DNA of 58,132 nucleotides from Candidatus Pacearchaeota archaeon (GCA_023228245.1 JALOBN010000013.1:1-58132), one strand, 5' to 3'. Positions 9,660-18,196 are shown, numbered from the stretch's first letter. Notes: generated by a model not told the origin, from the sequence alone. A program made the numbers and translations.

Positions 9660-10293
9660 CGGTCTGGTGTTTCTGCACGTACCAAAGACAGGAGGTCAGT
9701 CGATCCGCAGTGTATTGCAGTCGATGAACCTACTGGCTTCTGAAGACGATATGCCTTTTATTGGTGAAGTTGAATGGCCTTTTCGTAACGACACGACAGA
9801 CCCCAATATCATTCCCCATGCTACTTGCCGTGGAGTGGGCGTTGATCCTGATTGTTGCTTTGCCTTTGTTCGTCATCCACTCAACTGGTATCGGTCGCAG
9901 TGGGCATTTACAATGACCAAGCGTGGTAGCTTGGAATCTTTCTTGGCAACACCACCAGGACCAGATGAGATTGACTCAATTGGTGTAGGCGACTTCGCAG
10001 ACTGGGTAGAGATGCGATTGCAAGTCTATCCAGAAGGTATGGTATCCAAGCTGTATTCGACTTACACCGAAGGGATTGGACTTGTAGGCAAGCTAGAGAG
10101 ACTATCTCAAGATTTGGCTTGCTTGTTGGGAATCCCTAATCTGCAACTGCCAAGGGTCAATAGTAGTGACCCACAGTTTCTATCGCAGGCAGTTTACCCC
10201 AGGCAGTTAGCAGACCGTGTATTGGCTGCTGAGCAATGGGCTATGCACCAGTTTGGTTACGAGGTATCTGAAGTCGAAGAGTTTATTTTGTAG
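9640..10293 (+). CDS. PAPS-dependent sulfotransferase
   Basis: 217 residues from a GTG start that overlaps the preceding gene by 20 bases and follows a GGAGG box. The start is immediately before FLHVPKTGGQSIRS, the 5'-phosphosulfate loop of the Sulfotransfer_2-type fold (Lys and Thr-Gly-Gly contacts PAPS). FVRHPLNWYRSQW (about residues 80-92) is the 3'-phosphate motif. The enzyme would sulfate a sugar made by the neighbouring transferases. Sulfated glycans are unusual for phage products, so the target may be a virion glycan or a host surface polysaccharide. Confidence 0.75.
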   Translation: MALQLSNGLVFLHVPKTGGQSIRSVLQSMNLLASEDDMPFIGEVEWPFRNDTTDPNIIPHATCRGVGVDPDCCFAFVRHPLNWYRSQWAFTMTKRGSLESFLATPPGPDEIDSIGVGDFADWVEMRLQVYPEGMVSKLYSTYTEGIGLVGKLERLSQDLACLLGIPNLQLPRVNSSDPQFLSQAVYPRQLADRVLAAEQWAMHQFGYEVSEVEEFIL

Positions 10294-10305
10294 GCGAGGG
10301 GCGAA

Positions 10306-11184
10306 ATGTCTATCCTGTTGGCTACGCTCTGTCTCAACGAAATGGAGCATTTGCAAAACCTCTACACCCAGCATAAAGACTGGCCTGGTTTAGAGTATTG
10401 GGTGTTTGTTGAGTCTGCGGATCGGTACTATGCCAAAGCTAATCCAACCATGGTATCTAAAGAAGGATTGAGCATAGATGGCACTAGCCAGTTTCTAAAG
10501 TCATTGGCAGAGAAAGATCCACGGGTTATCTATATTCCTCATGGGTTTTCTGCGAATGAGGACCCAGCGCAAGGCAAAGTCGAATCCCGGCAACAGTATC
10601 TCAAGGTTGCCAATGAGGTAAAGCCTAATTTCATTTTCGTGTTGGATGCAGATGAGTTCTACACCTATGACGGTCAAAACCAGATTACTAGGTTGATGGC
10701 CCAATCATCAAGAATGGCTGCGGGGTTTCGCTTCAAGCATCGTTACCCATGGCGGCCAGCGTCTATCCTAAGTCAACCACTATTTGATTTGGAAGTCATT
10801 GGGGCTTACTGGAGTATACCACACGTTCGTGGTTGGCGGTTTTACCCTGGAATGCGTTATGCTTCCAACCACAACTGGCCAGAAACTAAGGATGGTCTGT
10901 CTCTATCGAAAAGGGTTATCCGCTACGATGCCATGCCTAGTCCTAATCCTGAGTGTGCCCACCTGGCATTTGCCTCTAGCCACAAGGTACGCGCTGCCAA
11001 GCATAAGTATTACATCATACGTGGGGAAGGGCTGAGTGATGGGCGGCAGATGTATGTAGACTGCCGCGCCTCTTTCGAGACTTGGAAGCCAGGCAAGAAG
11101 CTACCCCATGGAGCATCTATCATTAAATACACTGGGCCTATCCCTGAAGTGTTTGAGCAAGACATCCAATCCTATTGCATCTAG
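10306..11184 (+). CDS. Glycosyltransferase-like protein (GT-A, DxD)
   Basis: 292 residues. The start MSILLATLCLNEMEHLQ is typical of family 2-like transferases, and FVLDADEFY near residue 120 supplies the DxD metal site. Mid-region His, Trp and Arg residues (RYPWRPAS, NHNWPETK) may form an acceptor pocket. Lies 12 bases after the sulfotransferase in the same operon. Confidence 0.65.
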   Translation: MSILLATLCLNEMEHLQNLYTQHKDWPGLEYWVFVESADRYYAKANPTMVSKEGLSIDGTSQFLKSLAEKDPRVIYIPHGFSANEDPAQGKVESRQQYLKVANEVKPNFIFVLDADEFYTYDGQNQITRLMAQSSRMAAGFRFKHRYPWRPASILSQPLFDLEVIGAYWSIPHVRGWRFYPGMRYASNHNWPETKDGLSLSKRVIRYDAMPSPNPECAHLAFASSHKVRAAKHKYYIIRGEGLSDGRQMYVDCRASFETWKPGKKLPHGASIIKYTGPIPEVFEQDIQSYCI

Positions 11185-11198
11185 ATAAGGAACTATAG

Positions 11199-11522
11199 GT
11201 GATTGCCACTAGAAAAATGGGCGCTTGTGTTGAACTAAAGATGGCTGGGGGCAAGCTGGTTTACCATACTAAACCTGGTGGAGTAACTGAGATTGTTGAT
11301 ATTGAAGTTGCTGAAGCCAGTCGTAGGAAAGGTATTGGTGGCCAACTAGTCAAGGCTGTTGCTTCCTGCGTCGGTGAACACTCTGTTATCCATGTTTTCA
11401 CAAGAAGGACTAATGGCATTGCTCGACTGTTTTACCAAAGCCTCGGTATGTTTGAAGTTGTGATACCCGGTTTCTACCCTAATGAAGATGCTTGCCTATT
11501 TGTCAATAAGGAGCGACCCTAA
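11199..11522 (+). CDS. GNAT-family acetyltransferase
   Basis: 107 residues from a GTG with AAGGA seven bases upstream. The acetyl-CoA binding motif A appears as VAEASRRKGIGGQLVKAVASC (R-x2-G-x-G/A form), followed by a RLFYQSLGMFEV motif B. The domain is minimal but complete. Probably acetylates an amino sugar made by the aminotransferase in this cluster; a protein or DNA-linked amine is also possible. Its stop overlaps the next start as TAATG. Confidence 0.7.
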   Translation: MIATRKMGACVELKMAGGKLVYHTKPGGVTEIVDIEVAEASRRKGIGGQLVKAVASCVGEHSVIHVFTRRTNGIARLFYQSLGMFEVVIPGFYPNEDACLFVNKERP

Positions 11523-12250
11523 TGGCCGATAGCTACTTGCCCATCCGTTCGGAAGCCTTCTGGAAAGAACGATTAGACCAAGTCATTGGAGACCCACGAA
11601 ATCTACATCGTTGTGTTTACGACGTGGATGAATTGGTCTGGGATGACATTCAAGCTTGGCATAAGCAAACCCTAGAGTCCTTGGTAACCAACACTAGGGT
11701 ATTAGATGCTGGCTGTGGTTATGGGGCCTTGACTGAAGTGTTGCCTAGGGTAGCCAAGTATGTCGGGGTAGACCAATCCAGTTCATTGCTCAAAGCCATG
11801 GATTCGCTCTACCCAAGTTATCCCAACGTGCAATCCAGTTTGGATCAACTACCGTTCAATGATTACGAGTTTGATTGGGCTATCTGCCGTTCCATTCGTA
11901 CCATGACTATAAACAACCTTGGTGCGGTTGAGTGGTTGCGAATTGAACTAGAGATGTTGAGAGTTGCTAGGAAGCTATTGATCCTGGAATACGAAACCCC
12001 TAGAGAGTTTACTGTTGTTAGGAGCGGACATGCGAGACATAAGAAATTGCTCAGTATGCGTGATCGGTGGAGCCGGATTCCTAGGGTCACATTTAGTGAA
12101 CTACCTACTGGAGAAGAGGAATTGCCAAGTGCTGGTGCTGGACAACCTGATCAGCGGGTTGCGGAAGCACATCCACAAGAAAGCGAAATTCGTTTGGCAC
12201 GACATCAGAGAATCGGAACTGGAGACGACGAAGATACTGAAGAGCCATGA
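11522..12250 (+). CDS. Class I SAM methyltransferase with overprinted C-terminus
   Basis: 242 residues. Motif I RVLDAGCGYG, an acidic SAM-ribose site YVGVDQSSS and a later FDWAICRSI strand define a class I Rossmann methyltransferase, complete by about residue 165. The last 70 or so residues lie entirely over the following epimerase gene in another frame and are rich in Glu, Arg and Gly. This looks like read-through after loss of the original stop or a frameshift, not a real domain. Substrate unknown; sugar or lipid-linked glycan inferred from context. Confidence 0.65.
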   Translation: MADSYLPIRSEAFWKERLDQVIGDPRNLHRCVYDVDELVWDDIQAWHKQTLESLVTNTRVLDAGCGYGALTEVLPRVAKYVGVDQSSSLLKAMDSLYPSYPNVQSSLDQLPFNDYEFDWAICRSIRTMTINNLGAVEWLRIELEMLRVARKLLILEYETPREFTVVRSGHARHKKLLSMRDRWSRIPRVTFSELPTGEEELPSAGAGQPDQRVAEAHPQESEIRLARHQRIGTGDDEDTEEP

Positions 12251-13001
12251 TGTTCAGTACGTCTTCAACTATGCTGCGGAACCTTACATACCAGAGGGTT
12301 TCGAGCGACCACTACACTTCTTCGATATCAATGCCGTTGCTGTCCTCAAGGTGTTGAATGCCTGTCAGGCAGCCAACGTCAGGGCTATCCTCCAGGTTAG
12401 TTCGGCAGAAATCTATGGTGATGCTAAAGGCAAGATCAGTGAGGATGCACCTGTTATCCCCCATAGTACCTACGGTGTTAGCAAGATGGCTGCTGATGGC
12501 TTGGTGCAGGTGCGATGGCGTGAAGCCAAGGTGCCAGCTATTGCTATGCGTCAATTCAATTGTGTGGGCGAACGAGAAACTCACGAATATGTCATCCCAG
12601 AAATTATCAGCCAGCTAGACCACATTGCTAATGCAAGCACAACGGCTGTTGTTCGCTTAGGCAACAATAGTGAACGAGACTTTCAGTATGCAGGTGACGC
12701 CGTTAGGATGGCTGTTGAACTGCTGGAAAAGGGGCAGTTTGGTGAAGTTTATAACATGGGCTCTGAAAGTACTATCAAAATCTATGCCTTAGCTGAACTG
12801 ATTGGCAAGATTATGGGACACGACCAAGTGGTGGTTTCCCCAGACATGAAGCGTATGCGACCCTGGGAAATCTGGCATCTCCAGAGCGACAATACCAAGC
12901 TATACTCAGTGATTGAAGCTAGACCAAGCGTTACTCTACGCGAAGCTTTGCAGCGTACGGCTGATTACTACCTCTCTAACGGATGCAAGTGGGATTGGTA
13001 A
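12030..13001 (+). CDS. NAD-dependent nucleotide-sugar epimerase/dehydratase
   Basis: 323 residues. The chosen ATG has AGGAG five bases upstream and starts just before VCVIGGAGFLGSHLVN, the GxxGxxG nicotinamide-binding loop of the extended short-chain dehydrogenase family. VSSAEIYG and YGVSK supply the catalytic Ser and Tyr-x3-Lys. Length fits GalE/RmlB/WcaG relatives, so it should convert a nucleotide sugar for the nearby glycosyltransferases. Overlaps the preceding methyltransferase by 221 bases; its stop overlaps the next start as TAATG. Confidence 0.8.
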   Translation: MRDIRNCSVCVIGGAGFLGSHLVNYLLEKRNCQVLVLDNLISGLRKHIHKKAKFVWHDIRESELETTKILKSHDVQYVFNYAAEPYIPEGFERPLHFFDINAVAVLKVLNACQAANVRAILQVSSAEIYGDAKGKISEDAPVIPHSTYGVSKMAADGLVQVRWREAKVPAIAMRQFNCVGERETHEYVIPEIISQLDHIANASTTAVVRLGNNSERDFQYAGDAVRMAVELLEKGQFGEVYNMGSESTIKIYALAELIGKIMGHDQVVVSPDMKRMRPWEIWHLQSDNTKLYSVIEARPSVTLREALQRTADYYLSNGCKWDW

Positions 13002-13738
13002 TGACAACTCAACCAAGGAAGTACGTAATTGGTAGTGGTTGGTATTGTGCCAGGGGGCGCAGGTTTCCTAACGGAGGCAATCACTACTCAAGATCACAGC
13101 CTTTCCACGAGTTGTGGAAGCATTGCGTCTTCAAGTACTCTCAGCCTGCCGGAGTGTTAATTGTAGATTCAGCCTCACCCATACTACCACTACCAGACCA
13201 TAGGGAGCAAGTACTGAGCCTAGATGCCAACTACCAGAACACAGACAGTCTCCTAAGTGGTTGGGGCCGTAGCTTCATCATCAGTGCCATGTACGCCTAC
13301 AGTTGCATGGCGGACCTAATCTACGTAGAACAAGACTGTTTAGCCATTGGGGATTGGGTTGATCAATGCTACAGGCAGTCAATGGAGTTTCCAAAACGGT
13401 TTCTAGCCGGCAAACCTTACGAGGATGAACGTAAGGTCAAGCACCACGCCTTACAGATGAGCCTGGTATTTGTGCCTCGTTACCTTCTACCAGAATTGGT
13501 AAAGGCATTCTTAGAGGGGCCTTTAGACAAGGGACGGGATGAATCACAACTAGGTCTGTGTGGTGTGCCATTGGCATTCCACACGTTTGGGACTGGCAGA
13601 ACCCGACCCTACGATTTAACCGCTAGTGCTGTAGAAATTCAACACTGGACTGACCCAGAAATACTTGAAGCGGCTGACTACTTAGGCTTGGGTGACCAGG
13701 TACGCAACGACTACCAGCACAAGGAAGACTGGGAATAG
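13001..13738 (+). CDS. Putative glycosyltransferase-like protein
   Basis: 245 residues, starting on the overlap TAATG. No sure family. LIYVEQDCLAIGDWV near residue 105 resembles a metal-binding acidic motif of GT-A enzymes, and the protein has the mixed alpha/beta pattern of that fold. Position between an epimerase and a PLOD-like transferase supports a sugar-transfer role. Confidence 0.45.
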   Translation: MTTQPRKYVIGSGWYCARGRRFPNGGNHYSRSQPFHELWKHCVFKYSQPAGVLIVDSASPILPLPDHREQVLSLDANYQNTDSLLSGWGRSFIISAMYAYSCMADLIYVEQDCLAIGDWVDQCYRQSMEFPKRFLAGKPYEDERKVKHHALQMSLVFVPRYLLPELVKAFLEGPLDKGRDESQLGLCGVPLAFHTFGTGRTRPYDLTASAVEIQHWTDPEILEAADYLGLGDQVRNDYQHKEDWE

Positions 13739-13740
13739 CA

Positions 13741-14466
13741 ATGAAACTCCTATATGCTTCCTCAATACCGATTGATGCCCCACCGAATAAGGGTGGCCCC
13801 AATCGTTGGATGTTCAGGGAGTCACTGAAGAAGTATGACATCCAAGGCGAGAACTTCACGCTGGGTTGCGCATTCAACCATAATGGTGATGACACCTGGT
13901 GGCGTCTACTCAAAGCCTTAGAAGCGCAACCTAGTAATGAGGTTGTATTGGTCAGTGATGCTTGGGATGTATTCTTTACAACAAGTCTGGCGGTAATTGA
14001 GCGAACCTTCCTGGAGTTCGATGCCCCAGTTGTATTCGCAATGGAAACCAACCTGTTTCCACCAGAGATACCACGCTTTGGCCAGATACCTGAGGCACCC
14101 ACGCGCTGGCGATACATCAACGGTGGGCAGATTATAGGCTACGCTGGAGACTTACTCAATCTATTCAATACCCCAGACTTCTGGCCCCGTGAGTTGTGTT
14201 GGTGCAACCAAGAGGCTTACAACCGCTGGTGGATACTGCATCCCGATAGTAAGGACTTTACCTTAGACTTCCACTGCAAGTTGTTTTGCAACCTCTATGA
14301 CAACCACAAGATGGAACGACCAGTACTAGAGGCAATCGAAGTTTGCAACATCGACGGGCAGAGACGACTTTACAACAACGAAACAGAAACCTTCCCTTGT
14401 TCCTTCCACGGTAATGGTGGCTGGGGTCCAACGGCTGCTAAACTTTGGCGCATGATTTCAGGTTAG
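13741..14466 (+). CDS. PLOD-like glycosyltransferase
   Basis: 241 residues. The motif VVLVSDAWDVFF (about residues 68-79) and the later MET-N-LFPP and YINGGQIIGYAGDLL segments match the glycosyltransferase domain of procollagen lysyl hydroxylase/glucosyltransferases and their viral and bacterial relatives. The Asp-x-Trp-Asp pair would bind Mn and UDP-sugar. May glycosylate hydroxylysine or another acceptor; no hydroxylase partner is visible here. Confidence 0.65.
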   Translation: MKLLYASSIPIDAPPNKGGPNRWMFRESLKKYDIQGENFTLGCAFNHNGDDTWWRLLKALEAQPSNEVVLVSDAWDVFFTTSLAVIERTFLEFDAPVVFAMETNLFPPEIPRFGQIPEAPTRWRYINGGQIIGYAGDLLNLFNTPDFWPRELCWCNQEAYNRWWILHPDSKDFTLDFHCKLFCNLYDNHKMERPVLEAIEVCNIDGQRRLYNNETETFPCSFHGNGGWGPTAAKLWRMISG

Positions 14467-14475
14467 GAGTAACGA

Positions 14476-15063
14476 ATGGCAATTGAAGATGCAGACTATC
14501 AACAGTTCCCTTACGTATTTGCTACGTTGCCGGGCTATGGCACCGATATGACTACTGCCCTACGCAAGGCTGTTAGAGCAACCCTGTCGCATCTCGTAGG
14601 CCAACCACTTAACTACCTGGAGATTGGCGTGTGGGAGGGGCGTAGCGGTTGCTGGATGCTTGATAACGTATTGACCCACCCAGATTCGAGGTATACCGGC
14701 ATCGACAACTGGACCAGCCTGCCCCAAGTGCCAATCTTCGCTAGAACTCACCTTGGTTACCATGGCAGCAAGGCTTTACTGATCGAAGGTGACTCCAAGA
14801 AGCTTGTGCCGCAACTGCGAGGGATGTTTGACATTGGCTTCGTAGACGGCGGTCACGACTTCGAGACTTGTTATGCAGACCTTTGCAACGTGTGGGATAA
14901 GCTCAAGCCTGGTGGCACGATGATTGCCGACGATTATGCCTTTGGCCCTAACCTGCCAGACGTGCCTGTTGCAGTAGATAGGTTCTATGCAGAACGTGAT
15001 GACGCTGAGCTTATCTTCAAAGAGGTTGCTGTTGTTTTCAGAAAGTCACTACATTCTAAGTAA
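14476..15063 (+). CDS. Class I SAM methyltransferase (Methyltransf_24 type)
   Basis: 195 residues. NYLEIGVWEGRSGCWM is motif I, TGIDNW holds the acidic SAM contact, and IGFVDGGHDFETCYADL is the motif IV/V region typical of this family, followed by KPGGTMIADDY. Complete in length. Usually linked to glycan or natural-product clusters, as here. Confidence 0.75.
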   Translation: MAIEDADYQQFPYVFATLPGYGTDMTTALRKAVRATLSHLVGQPLNYLEIGVWEGRSGCWMLDNVLTHPDSRYTGIDNWTSLPQVPIFARTHLGYHGSKALLIEGDSKKLVPQLRGMFDIGFVDGGHDFETCYADLCNVWDKLKPGGTMIADDYAFGPNLPDVPVAVDRFYAERDDAELIFKEVAVVFRKSLHSK

Positions 15064-15068
15064 GATCA

Positions 15069-16058
15069 ATGGAACCCTACCAAGAATTAGAACTGAGGTT
15101 TGGTGAGTGGATTGGAAACCCCAATACGGTTACTTGCTCCAGTGGCACCGCAGCATTGCACCTAGCCTTAGAGGCTTTACAGTTACCGATGCACAGTTGC
15201 GTAATGGTGCCGGAGTTTACGATGGTAGCTTGCGCCAGGGCAGTTACGATGGCTGGACTGCATCCCATCTTCATCGACTGCGGTGATGACTTGCTACTAG
15301 ACACGAAGGTCATGCAGAGCAAGACTGTACGGCATCAGTCGGCGATTATGCCCGTGCATATCTACGGCCGTCAATGCAACATGAAGGCCATTATCGACCA
15401 TGCCAAGAACAACAACCTGGCAGTGATTGAAGACATGGCAGAAATTCATGGGGTTAATCCACACCCCGAGAGTGATGCTGCTTGCTGGTCATTCTACAAG
15501 AACAAGATTGTGCATGGCGAAGAGGGCGGTATGGTTGCCTTCAAGGAAGCCAAGCACGCTGACAAGGCCAGACAATTACGCTCACTAGGGTTTACCCAAG
15601 CTCATGACTTTGCTCATATTCCTAGAGGGCACAATTACCGTTTGGCCAATCTGTTAGCTGAGCCAATCCTAACCAGCTTAGCCAAAGTTGACAGCAACCT
15701 GGAATGGCGTCGATGCCAATCACAAGACTGTGATAGCCAATTGCCACCAGAATGGAAGATGCCCACTCGCAACGTCGATTGGGTTTATGACCTACGAATA
15801 CCCAATATGCGGGCAGAAGTTCAAGACAAGCTTGTAGCTACTCTAAATGACAAGGGAGTTGCTGCACGTCATGGGTTCAAGCCGATGAGTAGCCAACGAG
15901 AGTACCGCAATGGTAGCTACCGACACCTCAACGCTCATCGACTGTCGCAAGAGGTTGTTTACCTACCCATGCATGAAGATTCCAACTTTCAAGATGCTGC
16001 CGATAGTGTCAACCTCCTAATCGAAACATACCATCAGCTTGTTGGATTACCTGTTTAG
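15069..16058 (+). CDS. DegT/DnrJ/EryC1-type PLP aminotransferase
   Basis: 329 residues, somewhat short at the N-terminus for the family (usually about 370). CSSGTAALHLALEAL is the phosphate-binding start, VIEDMAEIHG the Asp that contacts the PLP ring nitrogen, and SFYKNKIVHGEEGGM carries the PLP lysine. Makes amino sugars from keto sugars, fitting the epimerase, acetyltransferase and transferases upstream. Last gene of the cluster, followed by a strong hairpin. Confidence 0.8.
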   Translation: MEPYQELELRFGEWIGNPNTVTCSSGTAALHLALEALQLPMHSCVMVPEFTMVACARAVTMAGLHPIFIDCGDDLLLDTKVMQSKTVRHQSAIMPVHIYGRQCNMKAIIDHAKNNNLAVIEDMAEIHGVNPHPESDAACWSFYKNKIVHGEEGGMVAFKEAKHADKARQLRSLGFTQAHDFAHIPRGHNYRLANLLAEPILTSLAKVDSNLEWRRCQSQDCDSQLPPEWKMPTRNVDWVYDLRIPNMRAEVQDKLVATLNDKGVAARHGFKPMSSQREYRNGSYRHLNAHRLSQEVVYLPMHEDSNFQDAADSVNLLIETYHQLVGLPV

Positions 16059-16070
16059 GTAAAGTGTAGG

Positions 16071-16126
16071 CCCCAGTCCCTCCAGTCCTGACTGATCGCT
16101 CCCGGTTGGGCTGGTAGGGGCTGGGG
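16071..16126. terminator. Bidirectional hairpin between convergent operons
   Basis: CCCCAG, CCCT and CCAG pair in order with CTGG, AGGG and CTGGGG across a loop of about 25 bases. It lies between the end of the plus-strand glycan cluster and the end of the minus-strand unit. A loose T-rich run follows on the plus side. Confidence 0.6.
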
Positions 16127-16138
16127 TATATTTCTACT

Positions 16139-16357
16139 CTACGACTTATCTACAACAACGTGTGGCTTGCCGGTTACCTTGTTGATAACGTTGTCAATAC
16201 GAGACATAATCGTGGGGTCGTACACTGCCCCGTCCTTCGAGTGAGCCAGATGAATTTCCTTTCTAGCTTCCTGCAGCATTGCTAGCAAGTCGTGGGCAGC
16301 CTCTTCAAAGAAGGTCAATCCATTTTCCTTACCGAGTAATTGGCAACGGCAATTCAC
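16139..16357 (-). CDS. Small hypothetical protein (GTG start)
   Basis: 72 residues. The GTG overlaps the upstream gene's TGA, so it is probably translationally coupled. A helical centre (FFEEAAHDLLAMLQEARKEI) may self-associate. Last gene of the minus-strand unit; no family recognised. Confidence 0.5.
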   Translation of the reverse strand: MNCRCQLLGKENGLTFFEEAAHDLLAMLQEARKEIHLAHSKDGAVYDPTIMSRIDNVINKVTGKPHVVVDKS

Positions 16358-16683
16358 AGTTGGGTAAGGATTGTTGGTTGCCTAATCACGTCAGTAACAA
16401 CAGCCGGGTGAATCCACTCGATGTCTGGACTTCCATCGTAGTGATTTCTCTCAAACTGAACTTTGTAGCTTTGAGGGGCTACCGCTAAGACCTTGGCTTC
16501 CAGTCGTATCCAGTCAAACCCTCTATTAAGCAATCCTGCGGCAACAATTACCGAGTCTCCAACCTCTGGAATATCGCAGCACTGATCCATCACCAGTTTC
16601 TCAAACTGTTGCTGCTTGTCCTTGCGAATTTTATCTGCCCTATCAAACTCCCTATCCATTCGTCCGAAAATGTCTTCGTCCAT
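16354..16683 (-). CDS. Hypothetical protein
   Basis: 109 residues with an AGGAG box. N-terminal charged helix (REFDRADKIRKDKQQQFEKL), then a beta-rich half (GDSVIVAAGLL, EAKVLAVAPQSYKVQFE) resembling a small SH3-like or KOW-like barrel. No family recognised. Confidence 0.55.
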   Translation of the reverse strand: MDEDIFGRMDREFDRADKIRKDKQQQFEKLVMDQCCDIPEVGDSVIVAAGLLNRGFDWIRLEAKVLAVAPQSYKVQFERNHYDGSPDIEWIHPAVVTDVIRQPTILTQL

Positions 16684-16750
16684 GGTATGGTACTCCTCTC
16701 GATTCTGTGGTGGGTTAGGTAAAGGCGAAGGCTAAACGGTTACGTAGAGG

Positions 16751-16829
16751 GCCCTGGCTTGCGTTAGGTTGCGTCGTAACTGCCGTAAGCCCCTAGGGTA
16801 CTAGTTTACCGCCTAACGCAACCTAGGGC
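16751..16829. repeat. Inverted repeat in intergenic leader
   Basis: TAGGTTGCGT (16765-16774) is the exact reverse complement of ACGCAACCTA (16816-16825); alternatively GCGTTAGG pairs with CCTAACGC, and outer GCCCT with AGGGC. It lies in the roughly 180-base gap upstream of the last two minus-strand genes and may be an attenuator or RNA-processing site. Nothing else is seen in the gap. Confidence 0.4.
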
Positions 16830-16860
16830 ATCGTAGGGGCTTTAGCAGTAGGCCCCCTAT

Positions 16861-17094
16861 TTAGGTTAATTGTGGTGGTAATGGTTCCTCTAGGGCAAGA
16901 TCTTCGGCACGTTCGCTCGCTCTGGACGACAAGATGTGCAGGGTGTTAGCCAACTCGCATAGGCGTATTCCATTGTTGTGGCATTGATGCTCCATCATAT
17001 CCATTGCATCGTCCCACTCAGCATCCAGGTTGGCTTTTGCTGAGTTGACGTGCCGTAAACACCAGACGGCAATCCAAAATAAGATGTGGTTCAT
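16861..17094 (-). CDS. Small hypothetical protein
   Basis: 77 residues with AAGGA upstream. Starts with a short hydrophobic stretch (HILFWIAVWCL), possibly one membrane anchor, then a helical acidic region with two Cys and several His. Function unknown. Confidence 0.5.
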   Translation of the reverse strand: MNHILFWIAVWCLRHVNSAKANLDAEWDDAMDMMEHQCHNNGIRLCELANTLHILSSRASERAEDLALEEPLPPQLT

Positions 17095-17118
17095 ACTACA
17101 TTCCTTCTCATTTAGGGT

Positions 17119-17442
17119 TTAGTGCCACCAAAGCACAACTGGAGTCGATGGTGGTAGGGCCTGTAGGAACATCAGTACGGCGTGGTTCCATCCCTCTTGC
17201 TTCGAGGCATCAATCTTACGGAACTGGCCAGCATTGCAATAGGTTAGGGGAAAGCCATACTCGTCTGTTGCTCGTTTCTCGATTCCATCTTGTTCATACC
17301 AGTTGAAGTCAACTGGATCTGGTATCGATAGGGTTGGTAATTGCTTGACCAGATCAAATAATTCTGAGTCTCGGTCAATTTGTAACCTGTCATAACCAGG
17401 TCTGTCGTCTCGGATTGGACAAACGGTTAGGTCAATGCCCAT
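17119..17442 (-). CDS. Hypothetical protein
   Basis: 107 residues with AGGAG before the ATG. Starts MGIDLTVCPI and ends in a hydrophobic, Pro-rich VVLWWH tail. Spacing of two bases from the preceding zinc-ribbon gene implies one operon. From memory similar small phage proteins begin MGIDLT-like, but no function is known. Confidence 0.55.
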   Translation of the reverse strand: MGIDLTVCPIRDDRPGYDRLQIDRDSELFDLVKQLPTLSIPDPVDFNWYEQDGIEKRATDEYGFPLTYCNAGQFRKIDASKQEGWNHAVLMFLQALPPSTPVVLWWH

Positions 17443-17444
17443 TG

Positions 17445-17672
17445 CTAGCTCCTATTGCGTTGTGCTCGACGTTCAGCAACCATGTCCTTCAAGGACTTGC
17501 GTTTTGCTACACGTCGAGTAAACCGGGGGTGGAATACGTTGTCTTTGGTGTAAGCGTAACTTGGGATGGGTTGGAAGCCGCACCTAACGCAAGTGGTTCG
17601 CCTGCCCAGGTCTTCTTGCATAGTATGGCAGTTAAGGCAGACGACGGTTGTTGTGGTTGGAATTGTGGGCAT
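17445..17672 (-). CDS. Small zinc-ribbon protein
   Basis: 75 residues with CLNCHTM near residue 12 and CVRCGFQ near residue 28, two C-x2-C knuckles that would bind one zinc. The C-terminus is strongly basic (RRVAKRKSLKDMVAERRAQRNR), suggesting nucleic-acid binding. Confidence 0.6.
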   Translation of the reverse strand: MPTIPTTTTVVCLNCHTMQEDLGRRTTCVRCGFQPIPSYAYTKDNVFHPRFTRRVAKRKSLKDMVAERRAQRNRS

Positions 17673-17682
17673 TGTTGGGTTC

Positions 17683-17907
17683 CTAACGTGGTGTCATAAG
17701 ACAACCAGTTGCATAGTACTCATCCCACTGGTTGGTCTCGATGTTGTACTGCTCGATGCGCAACCCACGGTCAGTCTCTCGGTTGTAGGCTATGCGAGTG
17801 CAACAGGTATCGAAGTGGGCTTGGGTGATTGAGTTGCTATTGAACCCAGTTAGGTCCAAGACAACCAATCCTTCTTTCGTTACGCGAGTGGTTAGTACGG
17901 TGATCAT
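17683..17907 (-). CDS. Small hypothetical protein
   Basis: 74 residues with GGAG upstream. Mixed beta/alpha sequence without membrane segment; no recognised motif. Sits in the run of small minus-strand genes. Confidence 0.5.
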   Translation of the reverse strand: MITVLTTRVTKEGLVVLDLTGFNSNSITQAHFDTCCTRIAYNRETDRGLRIEQYNIETNQWDEYYATGCLMTPR

Positions 17908-17940
17908 GGTATTCTCCGCTGTGACGGCGGTTGGTGTTAC

Positions 17941-17997
17941 TCGATGGTGATCTTAATTACGGTGCCTGTTCGATGGTGATCTTAATCACCGTGCCTG
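17941..17997. repeat. 29-base tandem duplication at a gene 3' end
   Basis: Two near-identical copies of a unit beginning TCGATGGTGATCTTAAT (17941 and 17970) differ at three positions. The duplication covers the last codons of the adjacent minus-strand gene and shifts its stop. Confidence 0.85.
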
Positions 17998-18196
17998 GGG
18001 GTAACACCCTGACGAATTTGTCGTCAATCTCTTGCTTGTTTCCGCTGTAGGTCATTCCGACATCATTCAAGCAGACTGCCGCCCATTCAGAGGCATAATA
18101 AATGTGCCCCTCTTTATCTACCCCAAATGTTCCAGCAGGCATATCCTTGATGGAAACTTCAGAAACACCCTCAGACATGATTTGACACTCGCTCAT
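17957..18196 (-). CDS. Small hypothetical protein with duplicated 3' end
   Basis: 79 residues with GGGAG upstream. Beta-rich, with GHIYYASEW and VLPPGTVIKITIE. A 29-base tandem duplication replaced an original ending of TIE plus stop by TIEQAP plus stop: the second copy still contains the GAGTAA that would have been the ancestral terminus. Function unknown. Confidence 0.55.
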   Translation of the reverse strand: MSECQIMSEGVSEVSIKDMPAGTFGVDKEGHIYYASEWAAVCLNDVGMTYSGNKQEIDDKFVRVLPPGTVIKITIEQAP

